Origin: Lineus longissimus
Taxonomy: Eukaryota; Nemertea; Pilidiophora; Heteronemertea; Lineidae
NCBI RefSeq assembly: GCF_910592395.1
Contig: NC_088320.1
Span: forward strand, 1,860,001 to 1,924,000
Reading direction: 5' to 3'
DNA: 64,000 nucleotides
The position numbers and the translations under genes were made by a program. The notes beneath the pieces are model-generated. The model ran no database searches and had not been told where the DNA came from. It saw nothing but the letters and a program-made list of their open reading frames with translations. This document shows positions 23,401 through 35,500 of the stretch, in pieces; the first letter of the stretch is position 1, and each line of letters starts with the position of its first letter.

Positions 23401-26400
23401 CAGAGACAACAATATAACCTTCGGTTGTGAGTATGATTGGTCCGGAAAAAGGAATCGGCGACAACAACAACATGCGATGTACATGGGCGCGGCCATCTTA
23501 TGCAAAACGTCTCACAAATGTACTTACCAGTGTAAAACACAGCAGTCCAAGCAATGACTTTGTGGAAAGCAACATTGCTATCGAAGGGGATAAATTGGTT
23601 AAGGAACGTCTGGCGGAGGAGCGTGATGATGTTTCGGCACATAGTCAGCAGGATCACGCTGAAGCAGAAGGACATTCCTGCAGCGCCGCCACGTGACATC
23701 GGTAGGCCAATCGTGAGCAAGCGCCGGAGCCCCTTGTCTTCGAAATATATCAGGTAATCTGCGGGAGAACTCGAAAACTTACACTCGCTGTATTTTATGT
23801 AAAGAGAGGAAACATTTCTCAGAAGAAACATTTCCTTTATAATCTACATGTATTCCAATGGGATGTGCGATGGCGTACTGTTCTTTTTATGAATAATCAA
23901 GCTCAGTTTAGTCCCACACCCTCACGACACACTACAGGTACGGGCTTGGTCTGTTAACATAAGCCATGGTACCAATGAGAAAATGGCTACTAAATGTCTG
24001 ATCAGAATTTCAATACTGCAACTCATACTTACGAACAAACCTCTCCGTAAATAAAGCAATTGATACCCCGAAGAAAATAATTAGGATGAAGATGTGTTGC
24101 CTGTAGTTCTGAAGATACCGTTTGAAGGCCTTCCACCTTGCCTTTCCAGGGGAGTATTCCTCCTTCTCCGTTAGCTCTCCAAAAGTCTTGCTGTCAGATT
24201 TGGACCCTGTGGCCTGATTTCCAAGTTCCCGTGATTCTGTAAGTAACGAAAAAATAATTCATCCTTCATGATCCAGCATTTCCCTAAATGCAGCATTTTG
24301 TTGGACTTCACGATACATTAGCCGTTCAGAAGCTCTCTGTCCCTGGTACCATCGATTCAGACGCACACAACTTGAATGGCCATTGTAAAGAAACGGACCT
24401 TGAACAGTCTAGATGACCTGGCATTCCACGAACTTACCCTTTCCAATGCCTTTCCAGTCAAAGCTGAGCGTGCCGAACCGGTTAATCTGCTCCTGAAACA
24501 ACATCTTAAACTGATCGAATCCGATTTGTCCCCTCTCCGTCCCTCCAGCACTCTCAATTAGGCCTTCCATGAGGTCCGCCATATCGCTTGTCTCCAGTCT
24601 AGCTTTCGCCATGTCTGTCAGTGACCTATGGTCGAAGATGTAAAGGTAATGGTTAATGGGACACATGTACACCTATTAGGCTCTCTGAAAGTCGTATTCA
24701 GGTAATGGTTCAACGCTTTGCTCCTTCGACATTAGGCACGTTTCACCCGCCTGAAGTGTTAACATGACATTTGATGCTTCAGTTTTTCGTTCGTAAATCA
24801 TAACGGCATGATACATTTGTGTCTCAATCGAAAATCACCTCAGCATCATCTCCAGCTCCTTCCTGTCTAAGTACCCGTCCCCATCAGCATCATAAATACG
24901 AAAGAACAACCTGAGCTTTTCCTCTGCGCTACCTAGAAATTGAAATTACAATATCATTGAGTGAATACAAGGAAGACGATGGAGTGTATGACAAGGTTGC
25001 TTTCTATCACATTGGTTTAAACAACTGAACAGTAAAAGCCTTATCACTTCTTGAAGTAATGTTAAACAAATGCCACTGAAGAAGAAAATTGACTCAACTT
25101 TAGTCATCAGCACGACGGTCTTCATGAGCTCTATACAGGATATTGATCCACTGTTGTCCGTATCCACCAGCGAAAAGAGATTCTCAACGAACAACGAGTT
25201 ATCTTCCATGGCAAGTGATTCCGCAAACTCGTGCTGAAAAATGAGACTCTTCATTACTTTTAGTGCATAGTCATGATGTCAAGCAAATTGTAAGGTAGGT
25301 AGCTCTTGCATCTAGGGGATTCAAACTGACGACCGTAATACATCCATCATCATGTCAACACGTAGCATTGCATGAGGAGCGAATGTATTCTCCATGGAAT
25401 TGGTTCATTTGAATTGCTTCCGATTAGATTCTTTTAATATGACAACACGTACAAGGAGTCTTCCAAAATTTTGTTCGAGAAAAGTGTAAAGTAACCGACG
25501 AAATACCTTCGTAAGTTCACATGCCAAAACTTCTTTAGATATCTTCCCTTCGGCAGCTGTGGGCGGAATCGCAGTTGGTTGAATTGGTTGTTCTCTCTCT
25601 CCCCGTGCGGTCGCTGAAACCTTCCGTTCATGTTCAGTCTGGTAAGTCTGCAAGGTACAGTCTCGTTACGGTTAAGTTTAAACACGTTTAAAGCGGAACT
25701 GCATGTACCAAATGCCAAGTAGCCAAGCAAGAAGGTTGGAAGCCCCTGAAGAACTGCTTGACATATTACAGATAACTCCGCAGCAACAACGACGTCAATT
25801 TACATGGCAAGTTGAGATGGGGAGGCTGTTGTTCCAACTATCTTGGGCCACCGGTATACCATCTCCGACATTCGTGAGGAATATGCAGCGTACCCACGAA
25901 CACGTAGCAAGGCCTTCACATATATTCAACTAGTTCTACTTAGACTACAAGTGCGCCGCTGGTCCTAGGTCATGTAAGAAAGAGAATGATTTCGTCGACT
26001 ACAGCGGAACTGCCTAGCGGTGGCATCAAGGGTGAAACTTTCCATCACCATCGCGCTTATCCTGGTCCTACCTGCGCGAAGACAACCCTGAAGAAGGTTT
26101 CCAGCAGGTCTTTCCTTTTCTGCTTTGTGACAGCCTTCTTGAGGAGAACATCAACGGTGGTAGAGTTGCACTGTAAGCGTTTCCCGATCTTGTTGATGTG
26201 GAGTCCCAACTGGGCGATGAAGGAGTTACGATCTTCTGAGTTGGCCATTTCAATCACCTGAGGAAAGGGGATGAATGTTTTCAGTGGAGAGAAACAATCA
26301 AGCTCACTAACTAATATGTCAACATATGAAGATGACATGATAAAAATCAAGATTTTCCAAAACTGAAGGTTTTCCATTCATTTGAGTTCTCCTACTGATC

Positions 26401-29400
26401 AGTGATGATTGTCAATTTAACACTCAAACCCCCGCACTCAAAACCATCTCACCAAATCGTATCCTTTCTTCACGTGGAAGTTGATCAGATTCTTGAACTG
26501 TCTTGTCTTATTCTTCGCGGTGGTAATGATCGCCACATCCCCGAGCTGCAACCTGAGGTCGATTAATCGAAGCGTGGTGTTCCTTTCGTCGAGAACGTGG
26601 AGTTCCATTTTCCGTACGTCAAGGCCCAGTTGAACCTGTCGGCAGGGTTCTTCTTTGCCACGCCATTCCGTTACTGAAAAAAGACCGTTTCTCACCATTT
26701 ACTTTTCGCAAATAGAATTTTGAGATTGATGTGGGCGATTCCCACCAAAATCGATTCCTGAGATGGTTCTTCGTCGGCACTCCACCTGGCGACGCCGCCA
26801 AGTCGAATACCCCATAACTCGAAGAAGTAATTCAGCGGTAAGTGCTCGAGTTTGCTAATGGTGCAAGATTTGCCATAGCAACAGCAACCCCTGACCAACG
26901 AGGAGGCTTGGCAACTGACACTTACCCTTAAAGTCAGGAAAGACTGCATCAATAATCTCCACCGCCATTGATTTCCTTGGTGGTTGTTTCTTCTTGGTAA
27001 ACTTCTCATGCTTCTTCATTTTGATCTTGGCGATGATGTAGGCGATCAGGATGCACACTGAGAACAAGGAGACTAATCACCACACTGTATACACTCTTCA
27101 GAATAAAGGCTTTTGAGGGTTTGGAAAACCTTGAATGGGTTTTCGGCCAACACATTAAATACGCAACCTTGGAGGTTTTCCAAAAGTTCAAAACCCGCAA
27201 AACCTTTTGACAACATTTTGGGTTTGGTCATCGGCCTAATGCCTTGATTTATACACAGCAGTCTATCATTAGCAACCTATTCACATGATGCACTGTGCTG
27301 TACTATTCGATTAAGGTAAATTACTTTCATATCACGACAATAATAATGTTATTTTTTATAAGTGATTAGGAGAAAGGAACTGCTCACTAGTTCGGTAAAG
27401 TTCACTTACGAAGCGGGAAAACAGCAACGCAAATGAAAGATGTCACGAAGGTAATCTCGCTCCCATCAAAATAATCCACTGCCAATAGAGGGGAACAAGG
27501 TTCAAGGTCATCAGAGGTCATCTGTCTTGGTTGCTGGCAAGGCGCATGTGTTGCAAAGAAGACATCTTGTTGTATGGAGGAGGCGGGAACTTTTAGAATC
27601 TTCTGTATCACGTCGGACAACGTTGTTGCCTTTATCTTGGCAATCTCGGTTTGGTTGAAAAGGCTGAAATATCGAAGGTAAAGGAAATATTGCCGGAACG
27701 TCTCATCAAAGGAAGAAACACTGAATCTAAATGACCGAATGTCAAGAAGTTGTGTGGGTCATTTCCAGCTAGATTTTGACAAATGGGTGCATGCTCACCC
27801 ATTATTTAGGTTCTCGAACCAGAATCGGTCCGCTTTTCGAAGTCTGATGAACTGTTCCATGACAACTGCCTTGACAAGTGGGCCGGGATTCGAACCGTCA
27901 GCTTCAAGCAGCATAGCAGCGAAAACATCCAGATTAGCCATGGTACTGTTGTAAAGCCTGGTCAGATTTTGGAGTAGCTGAATTGAAGAAAGGAAGATAG
28001 AAAAAGAAAGCGCTATTCGATCAGCAGTTCTAAACCTCTTCCAACTACTACCCGCAACTGAGTAACAATAAGCACTTGGTATCTCGTCATAACAGTAATT
28101 TTGAAACGGTATGAAGAAAACCGCAAACGGATTGTCTCTGCCTGAACCTTTCAGGCAGTCTCCTCCCTAGAGGAAGATGAGTAACGAGGCAACTAACCTG
28201 AATTTGGCAGCTTAGCATGGAGGCATGCCAAAACACGAGCGAACGAAGGAAGAGAAATGCCTACCTCAGGTTCCCTGGCAAAGAGTTCTGGGTTGACATC
28301 CTTCAGTTTTGTAGGCGTTTGAAGACCAAATGCTGCTGTGGCAGTCTGGTAGTCAGATAGGCCGAAGTCTCTGCCTCGCATTATTTCTATAGCTGTAGCA
28401 TCGAGGCGGGAGCAGTGGTACAAGCCGTAGAACATCCCTGAAAAGGACGTGACATACCTTTGCGAGATTCAAATTGTTGAGAACGAGAACAAAAAATCGT
28501 CCGCATGTTGACGGCGGATATCGCGTTGTCTGAAGCCACATGTCTGGTATACCTGCCTACCTCTAATGTCTTCGACCACATGGTGATCCTCTCTCTCAGC
28601 GACTTGTGAGGCGAGCCCCAAAACGATCTTTTCCAAGCCACTTCTCTGCAGAATAGCCTGGGAGTTCCAGTAAGAGTTGCAAAGCCGGATTACGTTGTCT
28701 GTCTTGTTGTCGAGAGGCTGGAAGTTGCATTTTTCATCCCTAAAATAAGATACAAGACCAACGGCTAGGATGCTTAGACAAAGACAAGACGAAAAAACCG
28801 CCTCCCAACTCGACACGTACTCCCTCGAATCGATATAGGAAGAAGAGGACCTGGAAACGTTAATGACAGAACTTTGGGAGTAGTGTACGGACTAGAGATA
28901 GATCATGGGTTACTTCAGTCTTTCTGAAGTTACTTACATTCGCTTTTAAAATTGAATGTTGAAAGTTGATATAACTACCTTAGGTAGATGCCAGGTGGGA
29001 TTGATGTCTGGTAGAACTGCATGGCCGTGGTAAAGAGGGGTGACAGCGCAGGGTAAACAGAGTTAAAATAACCATCGTAGGGTGGGGCCGTCTCGTTCAG
29101 GAAGACCGGAAGCCATTCGTACATGATGATGTTCTGAAATATTGCAAATGGTACCTATAGAATGCAATAAACGACTTTGAGCGTTAGTTTCTCTTCTTTA
29201 GCACATGCATTTGTTGATGACAGCCTTGTCTGCGAATGAGGTTGCTGATGACCGCCTCACTTCGAATGAGGCTGCTGATTGCTGATGACAGATTGAACTG
29301 ACCTGCATTGTAGCAATTGTCCACCTCCTCGCCCGCCGATAGATGGCCTCATCATCCAAGTTTGGATCCTCCATTTTGATGACGTCGGCCATGAGATTGT

Positions 29401-31002
29401 GCCAACGAAACCAAATGAGAGATATTGACATTAAGGCGGGGTTCTCATGGCTGTATGGATTACCAAACACTGCAAGAAACAAGATTCATTAGTCAATATG
29501 AAAAACTGGGTTAAGACAACTCAAGGATAAATGCTTAAAGTGATGCTTTTGTTGTACGCACTTACCTGGAAGCCGCGACACAAAAGGCGTCACCCAATAG
29601 AAAGTTTTGTTAGACCTGCTGCATAAATGGAGAAAGAAATATATAATATCCAATAACCCACTTACTCCACTTTTCATAGATGTTTTGTATCTCTCTGTCC
29701 TCCTGTTTCGGCAAGCTTTTCAACGGAAGTCCAGCTTTGTTAAGGCCTGGGTAGTGCCCTCTATCGTCAGACGTACTCAACTTGCCATCTGACCTTGACC
29801 TTAAGACAGATGACCAGACGCCATGTTTACCGTAGAGGAAACTTCCGTCGATCCAACTTGAGACTCTGTTTAGCTGGGGAAGGAAATGAAACGTTTAGAC
29901 TTTACTGAACTCTATTAAGTCTTTGTTTGTTCGATTTGTTTTATAATGGGTACCAAATCAACCATGCTTGTCGATTAAAACATTATCAACGCTTTTTCTT
30001 CATTCAACGTCCCATGGCCTCGTCGTCCACCCCTTTTTTTACTACACAACGGCTTTCATTGGGTTTGGCCACAGAGCCTTGGCACACTGAAGTCTACAAT
30101 CACATGACCAATAGCCCGAGTAGCTGGCCAATTTGTGGACGATCGTGGTACCATGTCTGCACTCACTCACCGGAATCCTAGCTCTGTTCGGTTGCTGGCC
30201 CGTCTTATGATCAAAGTCGCTTCTAAGATATGGCATAGATTGCCCTCCTTTGCAATCAGGATCCAAATGAGCGTCACACTTTTCTATGGACACCATATTG
30301 AGCTCCACTGGACAGGATGGCATGGTAACATCAAATAATTCATGGGCAACAAACTCGCCTAATGAAAAGGAGAAGAAAGGTGTGCGGGAGGTTGACATTG
30401 ATAATAGCGCAGATGCATGTAGTTGTTGCTGTTTTTACTTCCAAAAACTCGAAAAAGGAGGATCACCAAAGCACGAGGAAATAACGGCAAACAAACTGAC
30501 GGAAAAAAGGTCTTGGTTACGACTGATTCTATCTTTTGTTGCTCATTGTTTGGGACAAGAGGAAAGGATTTACATCGCGGTTTTACATATGGCCGCCACG
30601 GCAGCCATCTTGGATTTTGATTTGGTGGAGTATACGCAACCGAGACGACAGTCTGAAAACGTGTTTTACAAGATGCTGGAAGAGAAGATATGCGACGACA
30701 CAAATGTATTTACACCTACCAAAAAATACAAACAGAGTCGTTCTGTTCATCCCAGAAGCAATTCCACCCTGGCCTCTAAAAATACCATTCGTTACGTCAC
30801 GAGGGTTGGGCCGATTGCGCATGCTCATTGCATAAGTTGAATCATCGTATCTTGGAGGGAGTTTCCTGCTCAGATGAGTGTCTGTTGCACCCCATGTGGG
30901 GTTTGCGAGGTTGTTGTACCAGCCATCATAACGTTGATAGTCCACACTCCCTCCGTTGACGAGATGACATAACGTCACTAAGAACACGTGCCTGAGAATC
31001 AT
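20428..31002 (-). CDS. DUOX: Dual oxidase (NADPH oxidase with peroxidase-like domain)
   Basis: About 26 exons from 31002 down to 20428 give roughly 1530 residues, close to the ~1550 usual for DUOX. In order: signal peptide ([17 protein letters not shown]); peroxidase-like ectodomain (~20-590, with [44 protein letters not shown]); first membrane helix near 600; two EF hands ([12 protein letters not shown] ~860, [12 protein letters not shown] ~900); ferric-reductase membrane domain with haem His in [22 protein letters not shown] and LIHG; FAD site [16 protein letters not shown] sites [13 protein letters not shown] and FSAGPPG; C-terminus HHYENF. It transfers electrons from NADPH across the membrane to make extracellular H2O2 under Ca2+ control. 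Oddities: AGPPG replaces the conserved CGPPG, and single-base frame gaps occur at the junctions near 29.62-29.67 kb and 24.93-25.10 kb. Its maturation factor is divergent next door. Confidence 0.93.
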
Positions 31003-32575
31003 CCTAGCTATGTTCTAGATGCTGAAGGGAAAGTGAAGTCAATAGAAGGCAAGGCATGCCTGGAAATTTGCAAATGCAATTACAAATGTCGATTTCTTTG
31101 ACGAACGGCGTAGTCCTTCAATGCATCAAGCACAAAGATCATTGTAGTCAATGACCGTTCGATGTAGTTTATCGAGTCAAACTATTCAAGTGTTCGTTTA
31201 CTTTTAACCAAGGTGTACTCGTTTTTGAAAAAGCAACACACAGGCAAATGTCTACGTGCGTAACATTATTTCGCGTCAAGATGTTCAACCTGGTACGATC
31301 ATTCATCGCCTCAATAAACATGCCTCAATCTTACTTATTATGCAGACGGTTGAGATGCTATTATTATGAAAGAAAACAAAATCAAATTCTGAAAAATCTC
31401 TCTTGTTATAGTCGTGTGATAAACATTCCAGATAATAATAATCTCATCTATTGATATCCTTGACATATTGACACCAGACATACCAATCATGACGACATTA
31501 AAATTACTTTCATTGCAATTTGAATAAAAAGTCCCCGCATTCAAAAGCACAAATCATAAACTTTAATACAAGTCGTGTATTTCGAAGAGTTTGATAACAG
31601 AATGTATTCATATTTTGTGGCTCCACATAAAACCATCCTGATGTTAATGTTCGCTTCACCAGGGCCGGGAATAGTTTCTAAGTCCAAATATGGAAAATAA
31701 GGGAAATTCGTGATTTATGAAGTACGTCGTTTCACACCAAACAGATCAAAACAATCTAAGTCGATGGTACCATTTTACGAATCAAATAAATCGAAAATCT
31801 TTATGAATAAAATCGACAAAAAGAAATTAATCAAAATGGGGTTCTAAATACTGGTTTCATACCCACCTCCTAATGATCACGATCGCGAAATGCTTCGATT
31901 TCGAATTTTCGTACAATAAAATATCCAACACTCGATTTCGAAATGCTGTTCTTCAATGAGGACCACGTTTTTAAACATCTTCGGCACGTTTGGCAAATGG
32001 GTAGGTCAACATAAACTGTGAATAAAACCGAGTGCAGAATTTGATGTTTATGTACATGGATTTTGTTCACCTTGCATCGTAGGATTTGTCACAGTTTAGA
32101 GACAGCGAGGAATACATTCACCAGTGTCATCTAAAACCCGCTTATGACACGGGGTGATGTATGTCAATATACACTATAAAGCAAAAAAAACGTACATGTT
32201 TGATATTCCCACTCTCTTTTGAACTCCCGAGATATGTGGTAATATTTCCCTTCACTTCATCTGAGAGTCGACCTGGAAGTCATTTGATAAACAAGGTAAG
32301 ATGTGTCTCAGCCGCTTCGACTCTTATAGTCCAGTGATGTGCGGTTTAATTTTCGTTTATGGTCAGTTACAATTCTGTATATCTGTGTCTCTTCTACTGA
32401 CATAGAGTACAAATGTACTGATGAACGAAACATGTAGTAATGAGTCGATGGACCTTTGAACTGAATTTTGATAGAAAATGACGTTGAGGTCACGTGTTGG
32501 GATGGACGCGTCGACGCATTTAGTTTGATATTGTAAGTAATATGAAAACTGCTTTTGATTATTCAAGGTCCAGCC
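31003..32575. promoter_or_regulatory. Shared divergent 5' interval of DUOX and DUOXA
   Basis: About 1.57 kb separates the two start codons, which point away from each other. This is the arrangement known for vertebrate DUOX/DUOXA pairs, where it is thought to ensure co-expression. No TATA box, CpG-rich core or palindromic operator could be singled out. The interval must also contain the 5' UTRs. No other gene is seen inside it. Confidence 0.6.
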
Positions 32576-35500
32576 ATGTCCCCTATCAAACCAACCAACA
32601 TCCCAGGGTGGTTCCAGGCCTTCAGGGATGGAGACTGGAGCGCGTACTATGGTCCGATACGCACCGCAGCCACGGTCGACTTCAGACAAGTTTGTGTTTT
32701 GTATTCGTGGAGTTTGATGGGACTCGGGTGCAGTGTGTTGATCATTGGCACGAGGAGAAGTGAGGTAAGCCAAAAGACTTTATCGGGTATCAGTACATCG
32801 CAGAACGACACTATACATACACGTAAGCACTGACAATGCACCCTAGAATGTTATAGTCATCTTGTCTCTAATTGTCTTACCTAATGTCTTATAGTCTCAG
32901 TTTTATATATTATTGTTTGATGCATTGAATTGAATTGAATTGAATTTTTTTTTTTTTTTTAAATCAAATGTAAAGCGCCTTGAAGTGTTTTACAAAAGGC
33001 GCTATATAAATTGTTTTGATAATAATAATAATTAATGATAATAATAAAAAAATGAAAGTCACATTGTACTTTAATTCAACTTACGTCTTTCTGTGGTTGT
33101 CCCTGATTGGTTGACTGTGCAACTATAATACCTTGCCTGTGGTTTTAGAGCCAGAAACCGAGATTAATCCAACTCCGAAATCGAACCGGAGATATCTTAA
33201 AGCGCCTCCATTGGTCATGTTATCGGAAGGTCTATCAGACAAATAAAATAGGTTACAACGCAGCGCTGCTCTACATCCGTGAACGCAGTAATTATTTAAG
33301 TTATGAGGATCTGTAAAATACCAAGGCTGATAAAAGGGTAACTTAGTCTATGGTTCATGTCGTCGAATGCTACATATAGTTGAGTCTCGCTTGTTGATAT
33401 TTTTTCAGTGATATACATGTAGTTTCATGACGCTTATTTGGCAGCGTGGTAAATATTCCTGTTAGCTAAATCTCAGGTCGTATATATACATTGTATAAGC
33501 TAAATAAGTTAATGAAGGTTTCTTTTACAAAATGGTCTTTGAGCGTGGCGGATTTCTCTTCATTGTTCAATAACACAGTACCCGCGTGACAAGAAGTTTA
33601 GCAAATTTGAAAGAAAATGCCAATTTTCAAACTTAACAGAAGATTGCATATAAATTATATCAAAATCAGGTCAGCTATCACGCGTGTATTTATATATAAA
33701 TTTGGTCTGAAAAACATACTGCAAGAATGAGTCTTAATAAAGATTCTTTGGAATTTAACAACAACCGTTCTCCGAGACCCCGGCTTCACCGTAGCCCAGG
33801 TTCGAAAAGAGACAAGTCTGGAATTTTACCTTCACTATTTCCCCGATGATGATCCCCAAGCCCTGCTGAACGTCCTGGCCATATCATGGTGAGACATTTC
33901 GTAGCATTCAATATTGTAATCATTGCGTTCTGATGTCTGAATAGACGTCTTTAAAAGCATGTGCCTGAACCTTCCTTACAGGTGGTGAAAATGAATTCAT
34001 ACAGGAGATGTTTTCTGTTTTAACCATCTGAACCGTAAAACTGTGAATGCAGACCCTGCGTCATTCGATATCATGTTCTACTCTAACTTTCAGAGGTTCT
34101 CCACCCTCCTTCGGATGTCCATGGCCTTGCACGTGGGATTTGCAGTGTTGTGTAAGTATCCATATTAGGGTTGTCTTCCTGAACACAGGCTAACACCCGG
34201 CGAACGTGTGAGAGGGAAAATGATACGATTGACTCTGGTTTTTCGAGGATGTTTACACGAGATCAAACCGATTTGGGACCGATCTGGATCGATCGAATTG
34301 ATCTGTCGTGCACTAAAAAATAAACGCACACGAATGATCTGGTCTGGTCTGACCAGGGCGGAGAGACTACCAAGAATACCTGACGCGATTTCTTCCAGAT
34401 GTGTGTGGAAGCTTGGCGTTGTAACTCTGTACCATTTTTACAATAGATTTGCTGATGATGCTTTGTTTCCTTCTTTAGTGTCGATGATTAGTTCCGATTG
34501 GTTGGTAGCTCGTGGTCACGTGACGTCATGGTACGGATTGACAAACGATCAGAAGATCGACGCAGACGTCAGCATCCACGTCGGTTTGGACCATGTCAAC
34601 ATCAGTCTTATAGGTAAGTGTGCTCACTGTTGCGGAGTCTTTGTTAAAAAGATCCATGCATATCTGTATCTTGATACTCCCAAAAGAGGAGAAAACGTAT
34701 ACTTGTGCGAGTCAAATTAGTAACTGTCGAGTAAATGATGACCAAAATCACGAGCGATTCATCTCAGTACATTCATTGTCTCCTCGTGCTCGTAGTTAGA
34801 ATCATTCAAGGTTGACGTACCTGGCGCACATTTCCGCAGTTACCCTCTCTAAATTATTTTGCAGGGAAATTGAACTCGAGTGGAGATGTCTACTATAATG
34901 AGAGAATATCGTGGTGGGGAGGTATGGTAAAAAATAGTACAAATGTAACATGTATCTGTACAATGTATGCCCTGCCCCACTTTCCCAAGAATAACATGTT
35001 GTACAATCATATCGTTTAGAGACATTCCCATATCGTTGGTCACAATGTTATCAGGTGACAATATAATTTTCAACTTCGTGCTTCCGCCTTCGTGTTCGTA
35101 GGCTACATGTCCTTCACTCAGGCAGCATTTTCATACCTCCGATCGTTCTGGCCAAACAGAAGCACTCAGTCCGCTTATCGGTGCAGTTGCAGTTGGTGCA
35201 TGTATGCTTTGACGTCTGCTTTGCAGTTCACCAAGCAGAGAAAGAATATGATGCTGCCCTGTCTAAAGGCCTGCCCATCCCACTGATGGACATGGAGGAG
35301 ACGTTTGGTATTGGGTTCGATCAGTTTGACATCAACAAATCAATTGATCTAAGAACAGCCGGATATTACACCTACATACTGCTGTGGTAAGTGTAAAAGC
35401 ACCAAGGGCATGACTGCATTATTAACACATGGTTCTTATGATAGTCGACAACACTGTCTATCATTATCAAACGATAAATTTTGTTTCCTGAAGAATAAGT

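Noticed and set aside
30286-30840. 184-residue plus-strand open frame
   Set aside because: It is antisense to DUOX exons 1-2 and their intron, where the opposite strand is clearly coding. No protein family resemblance.
34208-34720. 170-residue plus-strand open frame
   Set aside because: It is intron sequence read through DUOXA exon 3 (34479-34613). Only that part is coding, and it is included in the gene model.
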